Source: Deltaproteobacteria bacterium (GTDB lineage Bacteria; Desulfobacterota; Binatia; Binatales; Binataceae). Taken from it: a stretch of 6,222 bases of DNA. The stretch is from contig JAJYMR010000275.1 in NCBI GenBank assembly GCA_021786815.1, forward strand, positions 1 through 6,222, written 5' to 3'. The notes under the pieces were generated by a model, which worked only from the letters and a program-made list of their open reading frames with translations, was not told the origin of the DNA and did not search any database. A program made the translations under genes and the position numbers. Shown here piece after piece: positions 1-6,048 of the stretch (positions are counted from its first letter, which is position 1; every line of letters begins with the position of its first letter).

Positions 1-458
1 ACGTCCTTAACGAGCTTGTCGCCGAAGTGGTCGAGGTCGGGCGCGGACACGCCCTGCACTACCTCGGCAATTATGACGATTACCTGCGCAAGAAGGCCGA
101 GAACGAATCGCGCGCCAGCGAGTCGCCGCCAAAACCCGCCCCTCGCGCCGTCAAGACCGCCGACGACTACGGCGCGGCGCCGTCGAGCGGTGCGAACTTC
201 GCGGCGGCGCGCGAAGCGAAGCGCCGGCGCGAGCGTATCGAGCGCCGCCGCGAGAAACTCGAAGCGCTTATCGCCGCGAGAGAGGCCGAACGCACGGCGC
301 TCGGCGCCGAGATGAACGACCCGAACTTCTATCTCGCGCGCAAGGACGCCAACGAACTGATCGCGCGCTACGAGCGGCTCGGCGGTGAGATCGAGCGGCT
401 TTACGCGGAACTGCTCGGCCTCGAGGGCGAAGACTCGGAAGCGGCTGCCGGCAAGTAA
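1..458 (+). CDS. ABC-F family ATPase, C-terminal fragment (5' end outside window)
   Basis: This is the 3' end of a gene entering from the left; the first whole codon begins at base 3 and the TAA stop is at 456-458, giving 151 visible residues. The first part reads like the end of the second ABC domain of ABC-F proteins: a beta strand (VAEVVEVGRG) followed by the family's HYLGNYDDYLRKKAE segment. Next come a Pro/Ala-rich linker and then a basic, Arg/Glu-rich helical stretch with the DPNFY landmark, typical of the ABC_tran_CTD coiled coil of Uup-like members. ABC-F proteins are soluble twin-ATPase proteins that act on ribosomes, not transporters. The Walker motifs lie outside the window, so the subfamily (Uup, EttA, resistance type) is not decided; the long C-terminal coiled coil favours Uup-like. 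It converges with the epoxide hydrolase gene, leaving 95 nt between the two stop codons. Confidence 0.9.
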   Translation, partial: VLNELVAEVVEVGRGHALHYLGNYDDYLRKKAENESRASESPPKPAPRAVKTADDYGAAPSSGANFAAAREAKRRRERIERRREKLEALIAAREAERTALGAEMNDPNFYLARKDANELIARYERLGGEIERLYAELLGLEGEDSEAAAGK

Positions 459-553
459 CGGCGCGCGCCACGCCAAACGGGGCAATCCATGTCACGACCG
501 GGCGGTTCGCGCGCTTCGAGGCAGGAGCCGCGACGGATTTCAGGCCTCGCCCG
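459..553. other. Convergent intergenic gap without clear terminator
   Basis: These 95 bases separate the convergent stops of the ABC-F gene and the epoxide hydrolase gene. The only dyads seen are the self-complementary GGCGCGCGCC right after the ABC-F stop and a 6-bp arm pair CGAGGC (517-522) / GCCTCG (544-549) around a 21-nt loop. Neither is followed by a T-tract, so no convincing Rho-independent terminator is called for either gene. Confidence 0.5.
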
Positions 554-1708
554 CTAGTTCATCTCGCGGAAGAACGCGCGGATATCGCCCGCCAGCAGTT
601 CCGGTTCTTCCATCGCGGCGAAATGCCCGCCGGCCGGCATTACCGTCCATCGCTTGACGTTGTAGATGCGCTCGGCCCAATGGCGTGGCGGCCGAATCAA
701 CTCGGCCGGGAAAATTGCAATCCCGGTCGGCGTCTCGATACGGGCGCCGGGTTTGAGCCGCCACGGATGATGCCGCACCTCGTAGTAAAGCCGCGTCGAC
801 GAATTGATGGTCTGCGTAACCCAGTACACCATCACGTTGGTCAGCAACTGGTCGCGCGTGAAACTGCGCTCGACGTCGCCGTGGCAATCGCTCCAGGTGC
901 GGAACTTCTCGACGATCCATGCGCAAAGCCCCGCGGGAGAATCGTTGAGCCCGTAGGCGAGCGTCTGCGGCTTGGTTCCCTGGATCCATTGATAGCCGGT
1001 CTCGCCCTGGCGAAACCGCTCGATATCGCCGAGAAACACCCGCTCCTCGGGCGTGAGGTCGGGAGCGTTGCGCCCCTCGGCGGGACCGACCGAGATCATG
1101 TTCACGTGGATCCCGAAAAGGTTCTGGCCGTAAACCTCGCCCATGCGCGACACGATCGCCGAACCCCAATCGCCGCCCTGCGCGCCGAAGCGCCTGTAGC
1201 CGAGCACGTCCGTCATCAGCTTGAGGAAAATTTCCGCCGTCGCCTGGATATTCATCGCGCGGGCGCGCGGACGCTCGGAAAAGCCGTAGCCGGGCAGCGA
1301 GGGCGCGACCACGGTGAACGCGTCGGCGGGATCGCCGCCGTGCGAGGCCGGGTCGGTAAGCATCGGGATTATCTCCGTGAACTCGCAGATCGACCCTGGC
1401 CATCCGTGCAGCAACAGAAGCGGTTTCGGATTCGGCCCTTTGCCCTGCTCGTGGATGAAGTGGATTCCGATTCCGTCCACGCTCGCGCGGAAATGATGGA
1501 AGCGGTTGAGTTCGGCTTCGTGCTTACGCCAGTCGTATTCCGTCTTCCAGTACTCGACGAGATCCTTCAGGTAGGCGAGGTTCGTGCCGTACTCCCATCC
1601 GCTGTCGGCGATTTCGTCGGGAAACCGGGTGCGCGCGAGCCGCTCCTTGAGATCGGCCAATACCGAGTCGGCAACCGCGATGCGAAACGGCTCAATTCCC
1701 GCAGCCAT
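554..1708 (-). CDS. Epoxide hydrolase, EHN-type (microsomal-like alpha/beta hydrolase), 384 aa
   Basis: It is predicted to open epoxides to vicinal diols through a covalent ester intermediate in the cytosol. Numbered from the ATG, residues about 4-111 match the EHN N-terminal domain (RFPDEI, WEYGTNLAYLKDLVEYW). The alpha/beta-hydrolase core follows, with the oxyanion-hole motif HGWP (101-104), nucleophile Asp180 in QGGDWGS, and likely ring-opening tyrosines Tyr239 (ETGY) and Tyr308 (RLYYE). The charge-relay acid is Glu336 (FPAEL) and the base is His362 (GGHFAAMEEPELL). The Glu in FPxEL matches the mammalian microsomal mEH type rather than an Asp. Length is normal for bacterial members and all key residues are present. 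ATG at 1708 is chosen over the adjacent TTG (1711) because GGAGG at 1714-1718 lies 5 nt upstream. The start overlaps the stop of a 20-codon leader ORF (TGATG). The physiological epoxide is unknown. Confidence 0.94.
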   Translation of the reverse strand: MAAGIEPFRIAVADSVLADLKERLARTRFPDEIADSGWEYGTNLAYLKDLVEYWKTEYDWRKHEAELNRFHHFRASVDGIGIHFIHEQGKGPNPKPLLLLHGWPGSICEFTEIIPMLTDPASHGGDPADAFTVVAPSLPGYGFSERPRARAMNIQATAEIFLKLMTDVLGYRRFGAQGGDWGSAIVSRMGEVYGQNLFGIHVNMISVGPAEGRNAPDLTPEERVFLGDIERFRQGETGYQWIQGTKPQTLAYGLNDSPAGLCAWIVEKFRTWSDCHGDVERSFTRDQLLTNVMVYWVTQTINSSTRLYYEVRHHPWRLKPGARIETPTGIAIFPAELIRPPRHWAERIYNVKRWTVMPAGGHFAAMEEPELLAGDIRAFFREMN

Positions 1709-1770
1709 CAATTCCTCCCACGGCCTGCGATCGCGTCAGAAACCGCCGACGCGCTCCACGGGCCGTGCAT
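1708..1770 (-). CDS. Putative 20-codon leader ORF coupled to epoxide hydrolase
   Basis: An ATG at 1770 is preceded by GGAGG (1779-1783) with 8-nt spacing. It opens a 20-residue frame, MHGPWSASAVSDAIAGRGRN, whose TGA (1710-1708) shares its A with the ATG of the epoxide hydrolase, giving TGATG. The hydrolase's own GGAGG lies inside the leader ORF. This is the classic geometry for translational coupling by terminating ribosomes. The peptide resembles no family I recognise and has no hydrophobic segment; its act of translation may matter more than its product. The alternative is that it is a chance frame in the 5' leader, and a single genome cannot tell these apart. Confidence 0.42.
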   Translation of the reverse strand: MHGPWSASAVSDAIAGRGRN

Positions 1771-1788
1771 TTTCGAATCCTCCAACTG

Positions 1789-1816
1789 AATAGAGGGAAA
1801 TACCAAAGGGCGTCAA
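1789..1816 (-). promoter_or_regulatory. Candidate sigma70-type promoter for leader ORF and epoxide hydrolase
   Basis: On the - strand, TTGACG (1816-1811, 5/6 to the -35 consensus) is separated by 16 nt from TCTATT (1794-1789, 4/6 to the -10 consensus). Transcription would begin near 1782-1785, almost on top of the leader ORF's GGAGG, giving a very short 5' leader. The stretch 1771-1881 otherwise holds only the AT-richer promoter DNA and a NotI-like GCGGCCGC palindrome; no terminator for the upstream yqeY gene is evident, so read-through from yqeY is possible. Confidence 0.45.
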
Positions 1817-1881
1817 CTGCGAAGTTTAACGTCCGCGGCCGCGAGACAACATCGCCTTCCGGCGGGTCTGCGCAGCGAAGG

Positions 1882-2322
1882 TCAGGACTTCTTTGAAAGC
1901 GCCTGCTTCACCGCCTCGCTTGCGGCCTTGCCGTCGAGGCGCGGCCCGAACTTGTCGCGCAGCGCCTTCATGATCGGCCCCATCTGGGACGCACCCTGCG
2001 CGATTTCGGCCTCGACCGCGGCGCGCAATTCCTCCGGGTCGACGCCGGCGGGAAGGTAACCCTCCAGCACCTTTATCTCGGCCTCGTTCTGCTCGATCAG
2101 GTCCTGGCGGCCGCCCTTGCGGGCAAATTCGAGCGCCTCTTCGCGGCGCGCCCGTTCGCGCTTGATTATCTGGATTATCGCGGCCTCGTCGGCTTCGCGG
2201 CGGGCTTCCTTTTCGACTTCGTAGCGGGAAATCTCGGCGAGAAGCGCGCGCAGCACCATCGTGCGCACCTTGTCGCCGCCTTTCATCGCGGTTTTCAGTT
2301 CTTCCTGGAGCTTCGCTTTCAC
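1882..2322 (-). CDS. yqeY: GatB/YqeY domain-containing protein, 146 aa
   Basis: YqeY proteins are small cytosolic helical proteins related to the C-terminal tRNA-contacting domain of the GatB amidotransferase subunit; their precise role is unsettled. The family pattern is clear in order: KLQEELKTAMKGGDKVRTMVLR near the N-terminus, a charged helical middle, EIKVLEGYLPAGVDPEEL at about 82-99, and a C-terminal MGPIMKALRDKFGPRLDGKAASE block at about 114-136. The length of 146 residues is typical (about 147-150). The GTG at 2322 is the only NTG start that fits the family N-terminus; the frame stays open further upstream but has no homology-like content and runs into the preceding gene. There is no Shine-Dalgarno at normal spacing before this GTG; instead a perfect TATAAT ends 7 nt before it. 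The usual companions rpsU and dnaG are not adjacent here. Confidence 0.92.
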   Translation of the reverse strand: MKAKLQEELKTAMKGGDKVRTMVLRALLAEISRYEVEKEARREADEAAIIQIIKRERARREEALEFARKGGRQDLIEQNEAEIKVLEGYLPAGVDPEELRAAVEAEIAQGASQMGPIMKALRDKFGPRLDGKAASEAVKQALSKKS

Positions 2323-2329
2323 TTCCGCG

Positions 2330-2335
2330 ATTATA
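2330..2335 (-). promoter_or_regulatory. Perfect -10 box (TATAAT) just upstream of yqeY GTG
   Basis: The - strand reads GGGG-TATAAT-CGCGGAA-GTG. With standard spacing from the -10 box, transcription would start at about 2323, within a base of the GTG at 2322, which would give a leaderless or near-leaderless mRNA. The hexamer at -35 with 17-nt spacing is TCGGCT, a poor match (3/6). TATAAT is unusual in DNA this GC-rich, which supports function but does not prove it. Confidence 0.45.
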
Positions 2336-2404
2336 CCCCTTGGACGCGCGATAGCCGACCGCGCGGAACAACCCGCCCGGCACCGCCAAAGTCTTGCGGA
2401 GGCT

Positions 2405-2908
2405 CTACTTCTTGGCCGATACGGTCTTGGTCGCGTCCTCCCACTTCGGAGGTTCGACTTCGGTCCACTTGTTGCCGTCGAGCCGGTAATTGAAGACCAG
2501 CGCCTTGCGCTTGCCGGTCGCCCTGCCGAGGCTATGCGGATCACCCTTGCGCGCGTGGTACTCGGCAGCCTCGAGCTTGGCGATCGCATTCACCTTGCCG
2601 CCCTTCATCACGGGCATGTAGGAGAACTTGCCGTGCTCGAGGTCCACATAGGTCTTGCCTTCTGACTTTTTGACGCTTTCCTGGTCGAGGTATTTTTCCG
2701 ATTCGTAGGACACGGTTTCGGCCAGTTGCTTGCGGATCGCGGGAGTCAGCGGATTAGGTGGTTGCGGTGCACGTTGAATCTTGCCGTGCCTGGTGTAAAG
2801 GTCGTTCTTTACCTCGATTGCCGCGGCACCCGAAGGCATCATGAGCGCCCCGATGAGAAGACCGGCCGCCGCAATCGCGACCGCCATCGCGCCTGTCCTT
2901 TCGCTCAT
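2405..2908 (-). CDS. Small exported basic protein of unknown function, 167 aa
   Basis: I do not recognise a family. The N-terminus is a typical Sec signal peptide: short n-region MSERTG, hydrophobic core AMAVAIAAAGLLIGALMM (7-24), and a PSGAAA c-region with likely cleavage after Ala30. The mature part of about 137 residues has no cysteine, so it is not a lipoprotein and has no disulfides. It is Lys-rich (about 19 Lys) and net basic. It contains a Pro-rich stretch (QRAPQPPNPLTP, 45-56), a helical Lys/Glu segment, and a C-terminal part with alternating hydrophobics (ALVFNYRLDGNKWTEVEPPKW), which looks like beta strands of a small periplasmic domain. ATG at 2908 is preferred to the in-frame TTG at 2932 because the purine-rich GGGGAGGG ends 4 nt before the ATG and because the signal peptide then has a normal n-region. 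It has its own promoter and lies 82 nt upstream of yqeY. Confidence 0.8.
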   Translation of the reverse strand: MSERTGAMAVAIAAAGLLIGALMMPSGAAAIEVKNDLYTRHGKIQRAPQPPNPLTPAIRKQLAETVSYESEKYLDQESVKKSEGKTYVDLEHGKFSYMPVMKGGKVNAIAKLEAAEYHARKGDPHSLGRATGKRKALVFNYRLDGNKWTEVEPPKWEDATKTVSAKK

Positions 2909-2937
2909 CGTTCCCTCCCCGCGTTTGGACAAAAAGC

Positions 2938-2946
2938 CTTATACCA
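2938..2946 (-). promoter_or_regulatory. Extended -10 promoter for the exported-protein gene
   Basis: The - strand shows TGG-TATAAG, an extended -10 element (TG one base before the hexamer) with a 5/6 match to TATAAT at 2943-2938. The -35 is weak: TTGGCG at 15-nt spacing is the best match. Predicted transcription start is near 2931, leaving a 23-nt leader that contains the GGGGAGGG ribosome binding site. The terminator at 3035-3066 isolates this unit from the operon upstream. Confidence 0.5.
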
Positions 2947-3034
2947 CGGGTAATGGCACGCCAAAAACGCCGCGCCGAGTCCCATAATGTGTAAAGGGCC
3001 CGCTCGCCCGCAAACAGCGCGGGTTCACCAGCCC

Positions 3035-3066
3035 AAAAAGAAGGGCGCGGCATTGGAGCCGCGCCC
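3035..3066 (-). terminator. Rho-independent terminator of the TetR-LLM-hydrolase operon
   Basis: A perfect 9-bp GC stem, GGGCGCGGC (3043-3051) and GCCGCGCCC (3058-3066), encloses a 6-nt loop. On the - strand the hairpin is followed directly by TTCTTTTT, a good U-tract. It lies 27 nt past the hydrolase TAG. On the + strand no T-tract follows, so it acts leftward only. Confidence 0.9.
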
Positions 3067-3093
3067 TGTCATCCTACTGATTTGCCGCCTGCG

Positions 3094-3876
3094 CTATCCC
3101 TTGAGGAAACCGCGCACCGCCGAGCAGAACGCCTCCTGCTGCTCGTACATCGGCATGTGCCCCGCGGCTTTGAGCAACTGCTCGCGCGAGTTCCTGATAT
3201 GTCTCTTGAACTCGCCGGCGTAAACCGGAGGAACCAGCCTGTCCGATTCGCCCCACAGGAGGAGCGTCGGCGCCTGGATACGGTACGCGCGCTTCTTGAG
3301 TCCGCGGTCCGGAATCGGCCACAGGAACTTCGACGCCATCGCAAGCCGCTTCACCCGCTCGACGTACATCATCTCGAGCGCCTTGAAGTCGTCCGGTATC
3401 GCGGTGAACGCCTTGGCGATCGGGCTGTTCGGATCGTGGAACAGCATCGGCGCAAGCTCGTCGAGTTGCGCGGCGAAGAAATCCGGAATCGGATTTTCAT
3501 CGAGCCAGAAGCCGGCCGCCGACACCAGCACGAGCTTTTTCACCCGGCTGTTGTCGACCGCCGCCGCTTCCGCCGCGAGCATCCCGCCCATCGAATGACC
3601 AACCCAGTGGGCCGAGTCGATTTTCAGCTCGTCCATCAACTGATGGTAAAACAGGACCGCGTCGAGGATGTCGTCAATATGCTCGCCGCCGGTCGACTCG
3701 CCGTAGCCGGGCAGATGCGGCGCATAGACCTTGAAATCGCGACCCAGCTCTTCGAGGAACGGGTCGATACCGGTAAGGCCGCCGGCTCCATGGAGGAACA
3801 GAAGCGGCTCGCCGCTCCCGACGACCTCCATCTCGACCGAAAATCTTCCGTTGGCAACACTCTGAACCGTCTTCAT
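3094..3876 (-). CDS. Alpha/beta-fold hydrolase (serine type), 260 aa
   Basis: A cytosolic alpha/beta hydrolase of the MhpC/esterase-like class, probably cleaving an ester, lactone or C-C bond; the substrate is unknown. The triad is complete: Ser95 in GHSMG (93-97), Asp212 in GESDRLVPP, and His240 in AAGHMPMYEQ. HGAGG (29-33) forms the oxyanion-hole turn, and APHLPGYGES (52-61) is the usual strand-3/helix landmark. The cap region spans about 122-190. Length is normal. The ATG at 3876 overlaps the TGA of the upstream monooxygenase (ATGA) and has no good ribosome binding site of its own, so translation is probably coupled to it. The frame continues open upstream of this ATG, but that part is antisense-like shadow within the monooxygenase gene. 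The strict pairing suggests that the hydrolase acts on the monooxygenase product. It is unrelated in catalytic type to the Asp-nucleophile epoxide hydrolase in this window. Confidence 0.92.
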   Translation of the reverse strand: MKTVQSVANGRFSVEMEVVGSGEPLLFLHGAGGLTGIDPFLEELGRDFKVYAPHLPGYGESTGGEHIDDILDAVLFYHQLMDELKIDSAHWVGHSMGGMLAAEAAAVDNSRVKKLVLVSAAGFWLDENPIPDFFAAQLDELAPMLFHDPNSPIAKAFTAIPDDFKALEMMYVERVKRLAMASKFLWPIPDRGLKKRAYRIQAPTLLLWGESDRLVPPVYAGEFKRHIRNSREQLLKAAGHMPMYEQQEAFCSAVRGFLKG

Positions 3877-5180
3877 TTCGCAGCACCCCGTGCTTCGGAT
3901 GCGGACTCCGCGCCCTTTCGCGCATGGCCGTTGGTTTTGATTTCGAGCTCGAACTGGACCGGCGCCGGAACCGCGATTTCCGACTCCGGCAGCCGCTTGG
4001 GCGACCATCGATCTTCGTAACCGGTCCACAGATCTCGCAGGTACGGCATCACCTCGCGGGCAAACAAGTCGGTGCTCTTGCGCACCAGCTCCGGCGGCAT
4101 CGAGCCAAGCTGCATCAGCAGCATCAGATGACCGCATCGCAGCGACTTGAGCGCCTCGCGCAGCCGCTCGCGCACCGTCTTGGGCGAGCCGGCGATCACA
4201 TAGCCCTGCTCGACAAGGTCGCCCCACGTGAGCCCTTCGCGCCGGAGGGCCGCATCCTTGCCGACCTGTCCGAGCAAGCCGGCCTTGATCGTCTTCACCG
4301 TGCGATAGCCGGGCGCGTCGGCGAATCCGTTATAAACGTGCAGGCATCGGTTGTAGAAGTAATCCATGTGCGGGGCGTAATCCTTCTCCGCCTGCTCGTC
4401 GGTTTCGGAGACGGCCACGCACTGCGCGAACCCCATGGCGTACGGATTGTCCTCCTTGCCCTTCTTCGCCATCACTTCCCAGTAGCCGTCGGCGACCTTC
4501 TGGCCCGCGATATAGCCGAAGTAGGAAAGAAAGCTGTACTGGTAGTCGTGATCGGCGCAGAAGTCGTAGGTTTCGACCGAGCCGCCGCCGGGAATCCATA
4601 TGGGAGGGTGCGGTTTCTGGATCGGCCGCGGCCAGAGATTCACGTAGCGAAGCTTCGTGTACTTGCCGTTCCACGCGAACATCTCTTCCTCGGTCCACGA
4701 CTTGATAATCAGATCGTGCGCCTCGTAGTACTTCTCGCGCAGCGTGGCCGGAACCTCGCCGTAGCAGAAGTTGGTATCCATCGAGGTGCCGACCGGGAAG
4801 CCCGCAACCAGCCGTCCGCCCGAGATCACGTCGAGCATCGCGAACTCCTCGGCCACCCGGACCGGCGGATTGTACAGCGCGATCGAGTTGCCGAGCACGA
4901 CCAGGTTCGCGTTGCGCGTGCGCCGCGCGAGCGTGGCCGCCATGATGTTCGGCGACGGCATCATGCCGTAGGCGTTCTGATGATGCTCGTTGACGCCGAG
5001 CCCGTCGTAGCCCATCCGGTCGGCGAATTCGAGCTGGTCGAGGTAGTCGTTGTACAGGCGATGGCCGACCTTGGGATCGTACAGGTTGCGCGGGATGTCG
5101 ACCCATACGCTGCGGTACTTGTCCTTGAAGTCCTCCGGCAGGAACCGGTACGGCATCAGGTGGAACCAGGTAAATTTCAT
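3873..5180 (-). CDS. LLM class flavin-dependent monooxygenase (bacterial luciferase-like), 435 aa
   Basis: A TIM-barrel, FMN- or F420-type oxidoreductase of the luciferase-like monooxygenase superfamily. Family landmarks are clear: GYDGLGVNEHH (57-67), VVLGNSIALYNPPVRVAEEFAMLDVISGGRLVAGFPVG region (94-131, with SGGRL after the D-x-x-S turn), the RPIQKPHPPIWIPGGGS phosphate-proximal loop (185-201), and AGSPKTVRERL (330-340) in the C-terminal barrel. At 435 residues it is longer than the common 320-370 aa, with an extra N-terminal segment (about 11-40) and a low-complexity tail (about 395-435). The ATG at 5180 is preceded by AAGGAG at 9-nt spacing, with a second GAGAGG closer in. It lies 39 nt after tetR and overlaps the hydrolase start by ATGA. 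Such enzymes hydroxylate, desulfonate or do Baeyer-Villiger chemistry, and which applies is not visible. No flavin reductase gene is present in the window, so reduced flavin must come from elsewhere. Confidence 0.93.
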   Translation of the reverse strand: MKFTWFHLMPYRFLPEDFKDKYRSVWVDIPRNLYDPKVGHRLYNDYLDQLEFADRMGYDGLGVNEHHQNAYGMMPSPNIMAATLARRTRNANLVVLGNSIALYNPPVRVAEEFAMLDVISGGRLVAGFPVGTSMDTNFCYGEVPATLREKYYEAHDLIIKSWTEEEMFAWNGKYTKLRYVNLWPRPIQKPHPPIWIPGGGSVETYDFCADHDYQYSFLSYFGYIAGQKVADGYWEVMAKKGKEDNPYAMGFAQCVAVSETDEQAEKDYAPHMDYFYNRCLHVYNGFADAPGYRTVKTIKAGLLGQVGKDAALRREGLTWGDLVEQGYVIAGSPKTVRERLREALKSLRCGHLMLLMQLGSMPPELVRKSTDLFAREVMPYLRDLWTGYEDRWSPKRLPESEIAVPAPVQFELEIKTNGHARKGAESASEARGAAK

Positions 5181-5219
5181 AAGTCCTCTCTCCTTTGGCG
5201 TTCTCGTACCGCCTCCCGG

Positions 5220-6008
5220 TCAGTCAAGTGGCATTGCGGCGGTTAAGTCCCCAGGCTTCTCCTTTGAATTGTTTTCGGCGCGGCCCTTTGAATTCGCGCC
5301 GTTTGCCCCATGCGAATCCCCAACCGCGCCGTTGCGCGGCTTCGGGGCGGCGACTCCGAATGCGGAAGGATGGGCTGCCCTGAGATGGAAATCGAGCGCC
5401 TGCTCCAGGAAATGGTCGGGGCTTAGCCCCGTGACCTCGCGGAAGACGTTGTCGCCCCCGGTCAGCAGAAAGGCTCCGTTGAGTCCCGCCCACATCACGG
5501 CCGCCACCGTCGCGCATCGCTGCGGATCGTTGATCGATCCCGTCTCGCACACGCGCGAGACCGATTTCGCCCAGAGATCGAATCCCTCGCGCCCGAGCTT
5601 CATCACCGTGTCGAAGCGCTCGATTTCGCCGCGGCGCTTGAGCCGCTTCCTCATCTGCGCGTAACCGACCGATTGCTGCGTGAGGAAAAGCTCGCGCGAC
5701 TCGCTCAGGTATTCGAAATAGGCAGCGACGACTTCGCGAAGCTCGTGGAGCGGTGCGAGCCCGCGCGCCTGGATTTCGCGATAGCGGTCGTTCAGATGCT
5801 GGATACGCTCGGCCCGAAGCGTCAGGAACAGATCGTCGCGCGAGGAGAAGTAGAGATAGATCGTGCCGACGGCGACCTCGGCTTCGCGCGCGATCATCCC
5901 GATCGTGGCTTGTTCGAGGCCCCGGCGTGCGAATATGCGAGCGGCTGCGGCGAGAATCGTCTGCCTTCGCGCGCGGCGTTCGCGTCGATGACGTTCCTGC
6001 ACACTCAT
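5220..6008 (-). CDS. TetR/AcrR family transcriptional regulator, 262 aa
   Basis: Residues 14-62 form the TetR DNA-binding domain: a basic N-terminal arm (RHRRERRARRQTILAAAARIF), then the helix-turn-helix ATIGMIAREAEVAVGTIYLYF (34-54) ending in the family's FSSRDDLF signature. The ligand-binding domain (about 70-212) has an aromatic-rich helix AAYFEYLSESRELF and the C-terminal helices WAGLNGAFLLTGG and HFLEQALDFHLRAA. A tail of about 50 residues (213-262), rich in Gly, Ala, Asn and Lys, looks disordered; most family members end near 200-220. The gene is first in the same-strand unit with the monooxygenase and hydrolase, so it is likely a self-regulating local repressor released by a substrate or product. 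The ATG at 6008 lacks a recognisable Shine-Dalgarno but gives the standard N-terminus; a strong dyad lies just upstream. Confidence 0.94.
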   Translation of the reverse strand: MSVQERHRRERRARRQTILAAAARIFARRGLEQATIGMIAREAEVAVGTIYLYFSSRDDLFLTLRAERIQHLNDRYREIQARGLAPLHELREVVAAYFEYLSESRELFLTQQSVGYAQMRKRLKRRGEIERFDTVMKLGREGFDLWAKSVSRVCETGSINDPQRCATVAAVMWAGLNGAFLLTGGDNVFREVTGLSPDHFLEQALDFHLRAAHPSAFGVAAPKPRNGAVGDSHGANGANSKGRAENNSKEKPGDLTAAMPLD

Positions 6009-6014
6009 TTATGG

Positions 6015-6038
6015 GAAGCTGAACTTTCGTTCAGTTTC
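6015..6038 (-). promoter_or_regulatory. Operator-like dyad upstream of tetR
   Basis: Perfect 6-bp arms CTGAAC (6019-6024) and GTTCAG (6029-6034) flank a 4-bp centre. Three further outer pairs extend it (GAA / TTC) after one mismatch, so 9 of 10 arm positions are symmetric over 24 bp. Size and location, between the promoter -10 and the tetR start, fit a TetR-family operator. In the RNA the same bases would form a hairpin with a GAAA loop. Confidence 0.65.
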
Positions 6039-6048
6039 TGAAAAGAAG

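Noticed and set aside
623..1789. Long open frame of 388 codons on the + strand, antisense to the epoxide hydrolase
   Set aside because: It mirrors the hydrolase gene in GC-rich DNA; its protein is Arg/His-rich and shows no family motif, while the - strand frame carries a full catalytic set.
1784..1790. TTCAGTT near the epoxide hydrolase promoter resembling one arm of the tetR operator
   Set aside because: Only a 7-base half-site with no dyad partner, and the same heptamer occurs inside the yqeY coding region at 2294-2300, so chance is the simpler explanation.
2323..2589. Upstream extension of the yqeY frame to 235 codons
   Set aside because: The extension runs through the exported-protein gene in another frame and is Arg/Ser-rich; the family N-terminus begins at the GTG at 2322.
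3877..4227. Upstream extension of the alpha/beta hydrolase frame to 377 codons
   Set aside because: The extra 117 residues overlap the monooxygenase coding region in another frame and show no family similarity; the ATGA junction start at 3876 gives a normal-length hydrolase.
3924..5246. Long open frame of 440 codons on the + strand, antisense to the LLM monooxygenase
   Set aside because: Biased composition with no recognisable domain; it is explained by third-position G/C bias on the opposite, clearly coding strand.
5415..5427. GGGGCTTAGCCCC hairpin-like dyad
   Set aside because: It lies inside the tetR coding region and is not followed by a T-tract, so it is not called as a terminator.
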